NCBI GenBank assembly: GCA_963701675.1 | Contig: OY969623.1 | Span: 5,766,001-5,830,000 of the forward strand | Length of the DNA: 64,000 nucleotides | From: G963701675 sp963701675 | Lineage (GTDB): Bacteria > Planctomycetota > Planctomycetia > Gemmatales > Gemmataceae | Direction: 5' to 3' | Shown here: piece after piece, positions 16,625 to 26,051 of the stretch | Position numbering within the stretch: the first letter of the stretch is position 1 | Layout of the letters: every line of letters begins with the position of its first letter | The notes under the pieces: model-generated | What the model saw: only the letters and a program-made list of their open reading frames with translations | Database searches by the model: none | What the model was told of the DNA's origin: nothing | Position numbers and translations under genes: made by a program

Positions 16625-16730
16625 TCCGAGCCGCCCAAGTAGCGAGCGACACCCGACGCCGCTTGCGGCTTAGCGCTCGCTTGACGGTATGGCCGCTAAG
16701 TCGCAAGCGGGGCGCTGTGCGCGGCTCGGA
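16625..16730. repeat. nested palindromic element (terminal 10-bp and inner 17-bp inverted repeats)
   Basis: TCCGAGCCGC (16625-16634) pairs exactly with GCGGCTCGGA (16721-16730). Inside, CCGCTTGCGGCTTAGCG (16659-16675) pairs with 16694-16710 with one mismatch. The roughly 106-base unit fills the divergent gap between the hypothetical gene and the cyclic-glucan synthase. It looks like a small non-coding repeat (MITE- or REP-like). Confidence 0.6.
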
Positions 16731-16775
16731 CTAAGAAGCGATACGTAAAAGCTTGCGGCGCTATAAGGTATCTAG

Positions 16776-19700
16776 ATGGCGCAGACGAGCGAAATTCAAC
16801 CGTCGGCACACGACTTAGCATTGGCATGTCTGGCTTGTCCGGATGGTCCGCTTCGGGCCGAGGTGTGTGGTCCGGAACACCTGGCGGAGATTGCACGCGC
16901 GATTGCCGCCGACTCGACGTTGGGAGCACAACGTGCCGGCCAGCCGTTGCTGCGACGGTTTCAGGGGAACGGGCGCATTCTCGCCGACACGTACCGCAAG
17001 CTTGCCACTTCCGCACAGAACGACGAATCCATCACCACGGACGCCGAGTGGCTCCTGGACAATTACTACATCATCGAGGATGTGCTCCGCGAAGTACGAG
17101 TGGACTTGCCTCGCGGTTACTACGTCGAGCTGCCGGCGCTCGGTCGTGGCATTTTGGCCGGCCAACCCCGTATCTATGCCCTCGCCGTCGCACTGATCGC
17201 GCACACCGACAGTAGTTTCGACGAGACTCAACTTCTGGACTTTGTGCGGTCGTATCAGGCGGTGACGCCGTTGACGCTAGGCGAGTTGTGGGCGGTGCCC
17301 ACGATGTTGCGCGTGGCGTTGATCGAGAATCTGGCCCGGCTTGCTACGCAGATGTTGCAGGCCCGTTCCGACATTGTCACCGCCGAGACACTGGTGGCTC
17401 GGGCACATGCGGACGTGCCGGTTTCGGCCGTGGCGCTGCCGGACTCGCCGCGCGGCACCTTTCTCGTGGCGTTGCTGCACGCCCTCCGCGATCATACTCC
17501 GGCGGGACGTGCCGGCGAGCACCTGCATGGTTGGCTGACACATCACGGTCAGAGCGCTGCGGAAGTCTTCCGGCGAGAGCACCAACGCCAGGCGACCAAT
17601 CAAATATCTGTCGGCAACTGTGTCACAAGCCTCCGCTTTCTCTCCGTCCTTGATTGGAACACGTTCGTCGAGAAAACGAGCGTCGTGGAAGCCGTGCTTC
17701 GCCGTGAGCCCACCGGTGTCTACGCGCATCAGGACTTCAAAACCCGCGACCGTTATCGTCATGCGATTGAGCGACTCGCTCGCGGGTCGCGGCGGAACGA
17801 GACGGATGTGGCGGCCCGAGTCGTGGCGCGGGCTACGGCAGCGTCCGGAGATGTACGCAAAGGCCATGTGGGCTGGCACCTCATTGGTGAAGGCGAACGG
17901 TCGTTTGCGGCCGAGTTAGGTTACCGTCCGAGGTTCGGCGACCGCTGGCCGGCATGGCTCACACGCCGCCCGAACATCACGTACTTCGTTCCCATCACGC
18001 TCATCACCGGCGGCGTCATTGCGCTCGCCATGTACTTGGCGGGAGTAAGCAGCGTTTGGGCCGGCGTCGCCATACTTTTCGTGCTGTTGCTGCCGGCAAG
18101 CGAACTGGCAGTCGGTTTGACCAACCACTTCATCTGTTGGCTCTTGCCGCCGCGCGTCCTCCCGAAACTGGATTTCAAAGACGGTATCCCCAGCGATTGC
18201 GCAACATTCGTGGTCATCCCCTCGATGCTCATCCGCCAGGAGAGCGCGAAACAACTTTTGGATCAACTGGAATTGCATTATCTGGCAAATCCCGATCCGC
18301 AGTTGTGGTTCGCCTTGCTGACCGACTTTGCCGACGCTCCGAACGAAAACATGCCGGAAGATGAACGTTACATCTCGGCCGCGCTTGATGGGGTTCGCCG
18401 GCTGAATCAGCGCTATGCGGCCGACGGGCCCGACCGTTTCTTTGTGCTACATCGCCGGCGGCAATGGAACCCCGTGGAAGGCCGCTGGATGGGCTGGGAA
18501 CGAAAGCGCGGCAAACTCCAGGAATTCAACCGACTGTTGCGCGGGGCGAAGGATACGAGCTTCGTTTTTCCTTCCGGTGAGGCGCCGCGCTTGCCGCAGG
18601 TCCGCTACGTCTTGACGCTCGACGCCGACACCGTGTTGCCGCGCGAAGCGGCACGGCAACTGGTGAGCACGCTGGCGCATCCCCTTAATCGTGCCATTCG
18701 AAGCACCGATGGCAGGCGAATCGTGGCTGGTTACGGTGTACTTCAGCCGCGCGTAAGCTTCTTGTACCGCGTCGGCCTGCGTTCGCGATTCGGGCGAATC
18801 TACGCCGGCTCCGCGGGAATCGATCCTTACTCGAGCGCGAGTTCCGATGTCTACCAGGATTTGTTCGGTCGCGGCTCCTATACGGGAAAGGGGCTTTACG
18901 ACGTCGGCGCCTTCGAGGAGACGGCGGGGGCGGCGTTTCCGGAAAACCACATTTTAAGCCACGACTTGATCGAGGCCAATTTCGCGCGGTGTGCGTTGGT
19001 GACCGACATCGAGTTTTTCGACGACTTCCCTGCCCGCTATCACGCATACGCCGGCCGGGCACATCGCTGGGTTCGCGGCGACTGGCAGCTTCTGCCGTGG
19101 CTGGGGCGAAAAGTTCCCGTTCCGAACGGCCCGCGGCGGCCCAACGTCCTGCCACTCCTCGAACGATGGAAGGTAGTCGACAATTTGCGACGCAGCGTCG
19201 TGCCGCCGGCACTCTTACTTTTGCTGGTCGCTGGCTGGACGATACTTCCCGGCGCCGCTTGGGCGTGGACGCTATTGGTCGTCTTGATCCTTGCACTCCC
19301 GCTGACGTTGCAACTCCTCGACGGCATCCGGGGATCGTTGCGGCACGGGCCGTCGCTTTCCGCGTTACGCCAGGCGCGAATCACTCTCGGCGCAACCGCA
19401 GTCCAGGGATTCCTGGCGCTGGTCTTCTTGGCTCATCAAACGGTGGTCAACTGTGATGCGATTGTGCGCACGCTCTACCGCCTGTTTATTTCGCGCCGCC
19501 ACCTACTCGAATGGGAGGCGGCCGCTGCGACGGAAAAACGTCTAGGCGGCGAATTCATGTCATTTGTCGCCACCATGTGGCCGGCATGGGCGATCACGCT
19601 GCTGGTGGCCCTTGCAGTTTCTCTAACGAACCCGGCGGCGCTTGTGTTGGCAATCCCCTTCATGATTCTGTGGTTGCTTTCACCCGTCGTCGCCTATTTC

Positions 19701-19793
19701 GTAAGCCAGCCGCTTACGTCGCACGAAGTAGAGCTGAACGAGGCCGAGGAGGACGACCTGCGCCGGGTCGCGCAAGACTTGGGGATTTTTTGA
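16776..19793 (+). CDS. ndvB: cyclic beta-1,2-glucan synthase, fragment 1 (membrane and GT84 domain)
   Basis: This is the N-terminal 1005 residues of a roughly 2865-residue enzyme split over three frames. It carries membrane helices (for example NITYFVPITLITGGVIALAM at about residue 395 and later pairs near residues 815, 890 and 935) and the GT84 glycosyltransferase domain. Its motifs are MGWERKRGKLQEFNRLLRG, the DxD-like TLDADTVLP and RAHRWVRGDWQLLPW. The GT84 enzyme polymerises UDP-glucose into beta-1,2-glucan on the enzyme itself, at the inner membrane. The frame ends early in LGIF-stop. In the +1 frame the same DNA reads RKTWGFFETFVVAEDNW, the expected continuation, so the break is a frameshift at about 19767-19776. 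Start: ATG 16776; no strong Shine-Dalgarno sequence was seen. Confidence 0.85.
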   Translation: MAQTSEIQPSAHDLALACLACPDGPLRAEVCGPEHLAEIARAIAADSTLGAQRAGQPLLRRFQGNGRILADTYRKLATSAQNDESITTDAEWLLDNYYIIEDVLREVRVDLPRGYYVELPALGRGILAGQPRIYALAVALIAHTDSSFDETQLLDFVRSYQAVTPLTLGELWAVPTMLRVALIENLARLATQMLQARSDIVTAETLVARAHADVPVSAVALPDSPRGTFLVALLHALRDHTPAGRAGEHLHGWLTHHGQSAAEVFRREHQRQATNQISVGNCVTSLRFLSVLDWNTFVEKTSVVEAVLRREPTGVYAHQDFKTRDRYRHAIERLARGSRRNETDVAARVVARATAASGDVRKGHVGWHLIGEGERSFAAELGYRPRFGDRWPAWLTRRPNITYFVPITLITGGVIALAMYLAGVSSVWAGVAILFVLLLPASELAVGLTNHFICWLLPPRVLPKLDFKDGIPSDCATFVVIPSMLIRQESAKQLLDQLELHYLANPDPQLWFALLTDFADAPNENMPEDERYISAALDGVRRLNQRYAADGPDRFFVLHRRRQWNPVEGRWMGWERKRGKLQEFNRLLRGAKDTSFVFPSGEAPRLPQVRYVLTLDADTVLPREAARQLVSTLAHPLNRAIRSTDGRRIVAGYGVLQPRVSFLYRVGLRSRFGRIYAGSAGIDPYSSASSDVYQDLFGRGSYTGKGLYDVGAFEETAGAAFPENHILSHDLIEANFARCALVTDIEFFDDFPARYHAYAGRAHRWVRGDWQLLPWLGRKVPVPNGPRRPNVLPLLERWKVVDNLRRSVVPPALLLLLVAGWTILPGAAWAWTLLVVLILALPLTLQLLDGIRGSLRHGPSLSALRQARITLGATAVQGFLALVFLAHQTVVNCDAIVRTLYRLFISRRHLLEWEAAAATEKRLGGEFMSFVATMWPAWAITLLVALAVSLTNPAALVLAIPFMILWLLSPVVAYFVSQPLTSHEVELNEAEEDDLRRVAQDLGIF

Positions 19794-19860
19794 GACGTTC
19801 GTCGTTGCCGAAGATAACTGGCTCCCGCCCGACAACTACCAAGAAGAACCGAAAGCCGCC

Positions 19861-22800
19861 GTGGCGCACCGCACCTCGCCGACTAACGTCGGTTTGTACC
19901 TGCTCTCGACGCTCGCTGCGCACGATCTTGGGTATCTGACACTTTCCGGAATGATTGAACGACTGGATCACACGCTGGACACGATGGAACGGTTGGAGCG
20001 TCATCAAGGTCACATCCTTAATTGGTATAACACTGAAACCCTTCAACCCCTTGAGCCTCGTTACGTCTCTACCGTGGACAGCGGCAACCTTTTGGGGTGT
20101 TTGTGGGCGCTCAAGCACGGACTACGTGACAAGCAACAGGAACCATTTCCAAGCCCGTCGACCGCAGCCGGCCTGATGGATACGCTCGCGCTGTTGCGGC
20201 AGGAACTCAACGCACTCCAAGAAACTCCCGGTTCAGAAACCGAACCCTGGAAGACCATCGCGGCGGCGGTGGAAGAACTGCGTCGAACGCTGCACGAGGC
20301 CCCCGCCGATCTGCTCGGTTGGGACCATTGGCTCAGCCAGGTGGAGGATGGGAGCACTACTCTGGCAGGTCGCATTCGAGACCTCGCCAAGCTCTTGGCC
20401 GCGAAGCCCGTAGAAGCGCTGCGCTGGGCGCATCAAATGGTGAATCATGTTGGCTACCTCCGCGCTGAACTCGACGCGCTGGCGCCTTGGCTCAGCGTGT
20501 TGCGCGAGGAAAGCTGGCCTGACGGAGATGCGCGCTGGCACACCATGCGCACCGAGCTAACCGTGCCTGCGGGCGTGAAATCCTGGGATCAGCGATTGCC
20601 CGCGCTCGTCGCCGAGCTCCGGCGCGAGACCGGCGACCGGGTCGCTCAGCGCCTGGCCGACGCGCTGGAGGCATCCGCGGCGCCGCGTTGGGCCGACGAG
20701 CTATCGTACCTGGCCGACCAGGCCGATGCGCTTGCTCGCGGTATGGACTTCCGTTTCCTCTACAACCATCAACGTCACCTCTTTGCGATCGGCTACAACG
20801 TGTCGCAGGAACGGCTCGATCCGGCTCATTACGATTTGCTGGCGTCGGAGGCCTGTCTGGCCAGTTTTCTCGCGATCGCTCTCGGTCAGGTTCCACGGCG
20901 CAACTGGTTTCAACTCGCACGCCTAAGCACTCGTGTCGCCGGCTATCAGGGATTGCTCTCCTGGGGCGGTACCATGTTCGAGTACCTGATGCCGCGGCTT
21001 TTGTTGTCTATCGAGCCCGGAACCTTGCTCGACACGGCCCAGGGTGCAGCGGTGGCGCGACAAATGGAATACGGCCGAGAAACCGGGGTCCCATGGGGGA
21101 TTTCCGAATCGGGCTTCTTCCATCTCGATGCGACGTTGGACTACCAATACCAATCGTTTGGAGTACCGGGGCTCGGCCTCAAGCGTGGACTGAATCAAGA
21201 CCTGGTTATCGCGCCTTATGCCACGCTACTTGCAGTAACCGTAGCGCCGCGAGAGGCGGTCGCTAACTTGGCGCGTCTGCGGGCGGAAGGCGGCGAAGGA
21301 CGTTACGGATTCTACGAGGCCGTTGACTTCACGCCGCGACGGATGCCGCAAGGACGTCGATCACAAGTCGTGCTCTCCTACATGGCGCATCATCAAGGAA
21401 TGAGTCTGGTCGCCATCGCCAGTCGGTTCACGGATAATGCCATGCGACGTCGCTTGCACAAAGAACCGATGGTCCGGGCCGCCGACCTGCTTCTGCAGGA
21501 GCGCGTCCCCGTCGATGCAACGATGACCCGTCCGCCCGAGGAGAAAGACGGGCCACGGCAAGTCACGTTTGCTGCTTATCCCGTGAGCCGGCGTCTGACG
21601 ACTCCGGACACACCAGCGCCGCGTATCCACGTCCTTTCGAACGGTGAATACACCGTACTGGTCACCAACAGCGGCGCCAGTTACAGCTGGTGTCGTGGCA
21701 TGGATGTCACCCGCTGGCGTCCGGATCGCACGGCCGATAACTGGGGACAGTTTTGTTACGTCCGCGATCTTCGACGTGACAAAGTCTGGTCGCTTGGTTT
21801 TCAACCGTTGCGTGTTCGGCCGCAACGATACGAGGTAATCTTCGCCATCGACAAGGCGGAAATTCGACGCCTCGACGACGACATCGAATCGCTGCTGGAA
21901 ATCGCGGTTTCCCCGGACAAGAAAGTGGAGGTCCGCCGCGTCACTCTTCACAACCTCGACACCAAGCCTCGCGAATTGGAGCTTACCAATTATGCCGAGG
22001 TCGTGTTGAGCCCGCACGCAGCCGATTTGGCCCATCCCGCCTTTGGGAAACTCTTTCTGGAAACGGAATGGTTGCCCAAGTCGAGCGCGATCTTATGCCG
22101 CCGTCGCCCGCGGGCCTCGGACCAAAAGCCTGTTTGGGGGATTCACGTCATCGCTTCCGATGCGTATGGGCAGCCTACCTTCGAAACCGACCGCGGGCGA
22201 TTCCTCGGCCGGCGTCGAACGCCGGCTGACCCCGTGGCACTTGATCATGGCGCCGGCGAGTTGTCCGGGACGACCGGTCCTGTACTCGATCCCGTGTTTT
22301 GTATTCGACAGCGCATCCGGCTGGCCCCGGGCGGTCGGGCAACCGTCGCTTTTTCAACTGGTGTGGCTGATACCCGCGATGAAGCCGTATCCCTCGCGGA
22401 CCAATACCACTCTCTGGGAGCTGTCGCCCGCGCCTTCGAGTTGGCCTGGGCGCATAGCCGTGTCGAGCTTCGGCACCTGAATCTGCGCGTGGAAGATGCT
22501 CACCTCTACCAGCGCCTCGCGGGCTACGTGCTTCTGCCGGGGCCGTTGCGAGCGCCGGCTCAGGTGCTGGCCGCGAACCGCCAGGGTCAAACGGCATTGT
22601 GGCGCCACGGCATTTCCGGCGACCTGCCGATCGTTTTGGTGCGACTCGACCAGGTGCAGGAGCTCGCATTCTTGCGTCAGGTGCTCGAGGCCCACGAATA
22701 CTGGGCGGCCAAGGGGATTGCCGTCGACCTCGTCGTTCTCTGCGACGACGCCGGAGGTTACTTCGAGGATTTGTACCAACAGGTGTTGACCCAGGTCCGT

Positions 22801-23982
22801 GCCAGCGACGAGCGCGACTTGCTCGAAAAGCCGGGCGGAGTTTTCGCGCGAAAATCATCCCACATGTCCGACGACGACCGGACCCTGCTACTCACGTCGG
22901 CCCGCGTCGTGTTGGCCGGCGATCATGGTCCCTTAGGAACGCAGATCGAAGTGATGGAGCGAACCGGGACCCCGCAAGCCATCCATCGATGGCAAACGCC
23001 TCCGTTGCGTACGGTGCCGCCGAGAGCGCCGACGCCCGACTTGCAGTTCTTCAACGGCCTCGGAGGATTCACACCCGACGGAAGAGAGTACGTAATCGCG
23101 AATGCCGCCATCCCGCCGCCCGCCCCGTGGATCAACGTCGTCGCCAATCCAACCATCGGCTTCCTGGTGAGCGACAGCGGCAGCGGATATACCTGGGTCG
23201 GCAACAGTCAAACCAATCGTCTAACGCCGTGGTCCAACGATCCGGTCTCCGATTCCCCCGGCGAGGCGCTGTACTTAACGGATGAGATCACGGGCGCCGT
23301 GTGGTCGCCGACACCGCTGCCCATTCGGGACGGATTCCCCGTGGTGGTTCGTCACGGCCAGGGTTACAGCGTTTTTGCGCAAACCCGCGGCGAGTTGGAC
23401 CAGGAACTGACTCTCTTCGTGCCTCCGGAAGATCCTGTCAAGCTCTGGGTATTGAAGCTGCGAAACCGTGGATCATCGCGCCGGACTCTTTCTGCGACCT
23501 TCTATGCGGAGTTGGTGTTAGGTACGATTCGCGAACAAACGGGCCACTACGTGATCACGGAGCAGGATAGCAAGACCGGCGCGCTGCTGGCCCGCAACAG
23601 TTTTAGTCCTGACTATCCAACCGCCGTCGCTTTCGTGGACGTGAACGTTCGCCCTCGGACCGTAACCGGCGACCGCACGGAGTTTCTCGGCCGCAATGGT
23701 ACGCTCAGCTCACCAATCGCCCTGACTCGCGGTGATCTTTCCGGATCCACGGGCGCCGGTCTCGATCCGTGTGCGGCCCTCCAGACTAAGTTCAACCTTC
23801 ACCCCGGCGAAGAAAAGACCGTGGTGTTCGTGTTCGGTCAGGCGCCGGATTTGGACACGGTAAGGCATCTGGCGGCGCGCTACCGGGAGCCTGCGGAAGC
23901 AGAGGCCGCGTTGAAGGCGAGTAAGCGCGCTGGGACCAGATCCTTGACACGGTTCAGGTCCAAACTCCCGACGCTGCCATGA
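19861..23982 (+). CDS. ndvB: cyclic beta-1,2-glucan synthase, fragment 2 (glucoamylase-like and GH94 N-terminal parts)
   Basis: The frame actually continues upstream of this GTG to about 19771 (ETFVVAEDNWLPPDNYQEEP), so the GTG is not a real start. The fragment holds the glycoamylase-like domain (GGTMFEYLMPRLLL, SGFFHLDATLDYQYQSFGVP, LSYMAHHQGMSLVAIASRF) and two copies of the beta-sandwich carbohydrate-binding part of GH94 (each beginning VLSNGEYTVLVTNSGASYSW or similar, the second ISF-type at about residues 1060-1180). These regions control chain length and cyclisation in known Cgs/NdvB enzymes. It ends in a false tail after LKASKRA; the next frame reads WDQILDTVQVQTPDAAM. The cause is a one-base shift at 23924-23934. 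Confidence 0.85.
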   Translation: MAHRTSPTNVGLYLLSTLAAHDLGYLTLSGMIERLDHTLDTMERLERHQGHILNWYNTETLQPLEPRYVSTVDSGNLLGCLWALKHGLRDKQQEPFPSPSTAAGLMDTLALLRQELNALQETPGSETEPWKTIAAAVEELRRTLHEAPADLLGWDHWLSQVEDGSTTLAGRIRDLAKLLAAKPVEALRWAHQMVNHVGYLRAELDALAPWLSVLREESWPDGDARWHTMRTELTVPAGVKSWDQRLPALVAELRRETGDRVAQRLADALEASAAPRWADELSYLADQADALARGMDFRFLYNHQRHLFAIGYNVSQERLDPAHYDLLASEACLASFLAIALGQVPRRNWFQLARLSTRVAGYQGLLSWGGTMFEYLMPRLLLSIEPGTLLDTAQGAAVARQMEYGRETGVPWGISESGFFHLDATLDYQYQSFGVPGLGLKRGLNQDLVIAPYATLLAVTVAPREAVANLARLRAEGGEGRYGFYEAVDFTPRRMPQGRRSQVVLSYMAHHQGMSLVAIASRFTDNAMRRRLHKEPMVRAADLLLQERVPVDATMTRPPEEKDGPRQVTFAAYPVSRRLTTPDTPAPRIHVLSNGEYTVLVTNSGASYSWCRGMDVTRWRPDRTADNWGQFCYVRDLRRDKVWSLGFQPLRVRPQRYEVIFAIDKAEIRRLDDDIESLLEIAVSPDKKVEVRRVTLHNLDTKPRELELTNYAEVVLSPHAADLAHPAFGKLFLETEWLPKSSAILCRRRPRASDQKPVWGIHVIASDAYGQPTFETDRGRFLGRRRTPADPVALDHGAGELSGTTGPVLDPVFCIRQRIRLAPGGRATVAFSTGVADTRDEAVSLADQYHSLGAVARAFELAWAHSRVELRHLNLRVEDAHLYQRLAGYVLLPGPLRAPAQVLAANRQGQTALWRHGISGDLPIVLVRLDQVQELAFLRQVLEAHEYWAAKGIAVDLVVLCDDAGGYFEDLYQQVLTQVRASDERDLLEKPGGVFARKSSHMSDDDRTLLLTSARVVLAGDHGPLGTQIEVMERTGTPQAIHRWQTPPLRTVPPRAPTPDLQFFNGLGGFTPDGREYVIANAAIPPPAPWINVVANPTIGFLVSDSGSGYTWVGNSQTNRLTPWSNDPVSDSPGEALYLTDEITGAVWSPTPLPIRDGFPVVVRHGQGYSVFAQTRGELDQELTLFVPPEDPVKLWVLKLRNRGSSRRTLSATFYAELVLGTIREQTGHYVITEQDSKTGALLARNSFSPDYPTAVAFVDVNVRPRTVTGDRTEFLGRNGTLSSPIALTRGDLSGSTGAGLDPCAALQTKFNLHPGEEKTVVFVFGQAPDLDTVRHLAARYREPAEAEAALKASKRAGTRSLTRFRSKLPTLP

Positions 23983-25442
23983 ACATTCTGTTGAATCGTT
24001 GGCTCCTTTACCAAACCATCTCGTGTCGGCTTTGGGGGAGGTCCGCCTTTTATCAGTCCGGTGGCGCCTACGGTTTCCGCGATCAACTCCAAGACGTGAT
24101 GGCGTTGGTGTATGCAGCGCCGAGTGAAGCACGCGACCACTTGTTACGCGCGGCCCGGCGACAGTTCGCCGACGGCGACGTGCAGCATTGGTGGCATCCA
24201 CCCGCAGGCCGCGGAGTCCGCACCCGCTTTTCGGATGATTTTCTCTGGCTGCCATATTCCGTGAGTCACTATGCAGCCGTCACCGGCGATGTAGGCGTTC
24301 TCGATGAGCAAGTCCCGTTTCTGCGAATGCCGCCGTTGGCTCCGGAACAAGAGGAAGCGTATGGGCAACCGAACGTGACGGAAGAGACGGCATCGCTCTA
24401 CGACCATTGCGCACGGTCGCTGGATAACGGCTGGCGACTCGGCACGCACGGCCTGCCCTTGATGGGAACCGGAGACTGGAATGACGGCATGAATAAAGTC
24501 GGCGCCGCCGGCCAGGGGGAAAGCGTCTGGAATGCCTGGTTCCAGATCGCGTGCCTCAAGCAGTTTTCCGAGATCGCGGCGGAGCTCGGCGATACGGTGC
24601 GAGTGGAGTCGTGCCGTGATCGCATTGAACAACTCCGCGCGGCGGCAGAAGAGCATGCCTGGGACGGCGCCTGGTACCGTCGGGCCTTTTTCGACGACGG
24701 CACGCCGCTCGGCTCAGCGCAGAACGACGAATGCCAGATCGATTCGCTCGCCCAGTCGTGGGCCGTCATCTCCGGCGCGGCCGACGCGGAGCGTGCCCGT
24801 ACCGCGATGCAATCCGCGAAAGAACGCCTCGTCCGAACCGATGATCGAATCGTTTTGCTGCTCGATCCGCCGTTTGACAAAGGAACTTTGGAACCGGGTT
24901 ACATCAAGGGATACGTGCCCGGCATCCGTGAAAACGGCGGCCAATACACGCATGCCGCCATCTGGCTCGCCCAGGCGACGGCGATGATGGGCAGAGGTGA
25001 TGAAGCATACGCCCTTTGGAGCTTGCTCAATCCCATACGTCACGCTGCGAATCGTGATAGCGTCGGCCGCTATCGAGTAGAACCCTATGTGGTCGCAGCG
25101 GACGTTTATGGCCGAGCGCCGCATGTTGGCCGCGGCGGTTGGACTTGGTACACCGGTTCGGCGGCGTGGCTGTATCGGGTCGCTTTGGAAACCCTGTTGG
25201 GGTTCCAGCGACGCGGCAACCGATTACGCATCGATCCCTGCATTCCTTCCGACTGGAAGCAATTTAGGGTGGCCTATCGGTATGGGACTTCCATATACTC
25301 TATAGTAGTAGAGAATCAGAACGCCGTTCAACGAGGTGTGGGGCGAGTCGTTTTAGACAACGTGGTCATGGAAGGCGTCGAAATCGCGTTGTTTAGTGAC
25401 GGCTCGCGACATGACGTACGCATCGAATTGGGCACTCGCTAG
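23979..25442 (+). CDS. ndvB: cyclic beta-1,2-glucan synthase, fragment 3 (GH94 catalytic barrel)
   Basis: The 487 residues are the C-terminal alpha/alpha barrel of GH94: LLNRWLLYQTISCRLWGRSA, SGGAYGFRDQLQDVMAL, GDVQHWWHPPAGRGVRTR, the catalytic-aspartate motif GTGDWNDGMNKVG and VGRGGWTWYTGSAAWLYR. In Cgs enzymes this domain phosphorolyses the growing glucan to set its length. The frame is open upstream of the ATG (WDQILDTVQ...), so the ATG is internal to the original gene. The ATGA overlap with fragment 2 is a consequence of the frameshift, not a translational coupling design. The three fragments total about 2865 residues, the size of Brucella and Agrobacterium enzymes, so either one frameshifted gene or sequence errors. 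Confidence 0.87.
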   Translation: MNILLNRWLLYQTISCRLWGRSAFYQSGGAYGFRDQLQDVMALVYAAPSEARDHLLRAARRQFADGDVQHWWHPPAGRGVRTRFSDDFLWLPYSVSHYAAVTGDVGVLDEQVPFLRMPPLAPEQEEAYGQPNVTEETASLYDHCARSLDNGWRLGTHGLPLMGTGDWNDGMNKVGAAGQGESVWNAWFQIACLKQFSEIAAELGDTVRVESCRDRIEQLRAAAEEHAWDGAWYRRAFFDDGTPLGSAQNDECQIDSLAQSWAVISGAADAERARTAMQSAKERLVRTDDRIVLLLDPPFDKGTLEPGYIKGYVPGIRENGGQYTHAAIWLAQATAMMGRGDEAYALWSLLNPIRHAANRDSVGRYRVEPYVVAADVYGRAPHVGRGGWTWYTGSAAWLYRVALETLLGFQRRGNRLRIDPCIPSDWKQFRVAYRYGTSIYSIVVENQNAVQRGVGRVVLDNVVMEGVEIALFSDGSRHDVRIELGTR

Positions 25443-25659
25443 TTGTTGAATAGGCGCGAACTACTCATCTTGGGTGCCTGTCCACCTTAGGAACCGATCT
25501 TCTCGTTCATCGGAACGTATTGTTCCACTGGATTTCGGGAAGAACGGAGTTTGCAGCCGAAAACGGTCGATTCGCGGCCAGATGTGGCGATTTCGCTCAT
25601 CGGTATGTGATTTGCACCTACTGCTGCGCCACATCGAAATCTTTATGAAGGGACGGATG

Positions 25660-25863
25660 ATGCGCGACAATCGAATGAATCTAGAGTGCACAGATCGCCT
25701 GACGGACTCCGATGAAACTCTCGTCACCGATGTTCGCTCCGGCTTGACGCCCTCACAGTTCGTGGAAAAGAAACTGATGTTGCTGCTGGACGACGCATCT
25801 CCGCTTCTCGTCAGCCACGTTCAATCGTTTCGCATGTCCCGCACCACGTGTGGCACCACGTGA
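25660..25863 (+). CDS. small hypothetical protein (weak)
   Basis: In the 25443-26051 gap the best candidate is a short frame starting at the ATG at about 25660 (MRDNRMNLECTDRLTDSD...), preceded by a purine-rich AGGGACGG about 8 bases upstream, and ending at 25863. The product has about 67 residues, is charged at the start, and has a plausible helix (GLTPSQFVEKKLMLLL). A strong hairpin follows at 25900-25928. I recognise no family. The rest of the gap (25443-25640) shows nothing I can support. Confidence 0.25.
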   Translation: MRDNRMNLECTDRLTDSDETLVTDVRSGLTPSQFVEKKLMLLLDDASPLLVSHVQSFRMSRTTCGTT

Positions 25864-25899
25864 GTCGCGCGCCGTGCAGTCATCTAGTTGTGTCCTAAA

Positions 25900-25928
25900 A
25901 AACCCGGTTTCTTCAAGAAACCGGGTTT
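25900..25928. terminator. 14-bp-arm hairpin, copy 2 of the repeated palindrome
   Basis: AAACCCGGTTTCTT (25900-25913) and its exact reverse complement (25915-25928) are separated by one base. The core is identical to the hairpin at 5088-5121, more than 20 kb away. It may end transcription before the thymidine kinase gene. Confidence 0.65.
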
Positions 25929-26051
25929 CTCTTCGTCTGCGTAAGCATCTCCAACAAAACACTGCCTCTACCAAGCAAGGGTGTCTAGACTGCGGCGTGC
26001 TTGAGCGTACAACGTAGTTCAGGCATTGTCGCGCTCGATGGTTCATACAGA

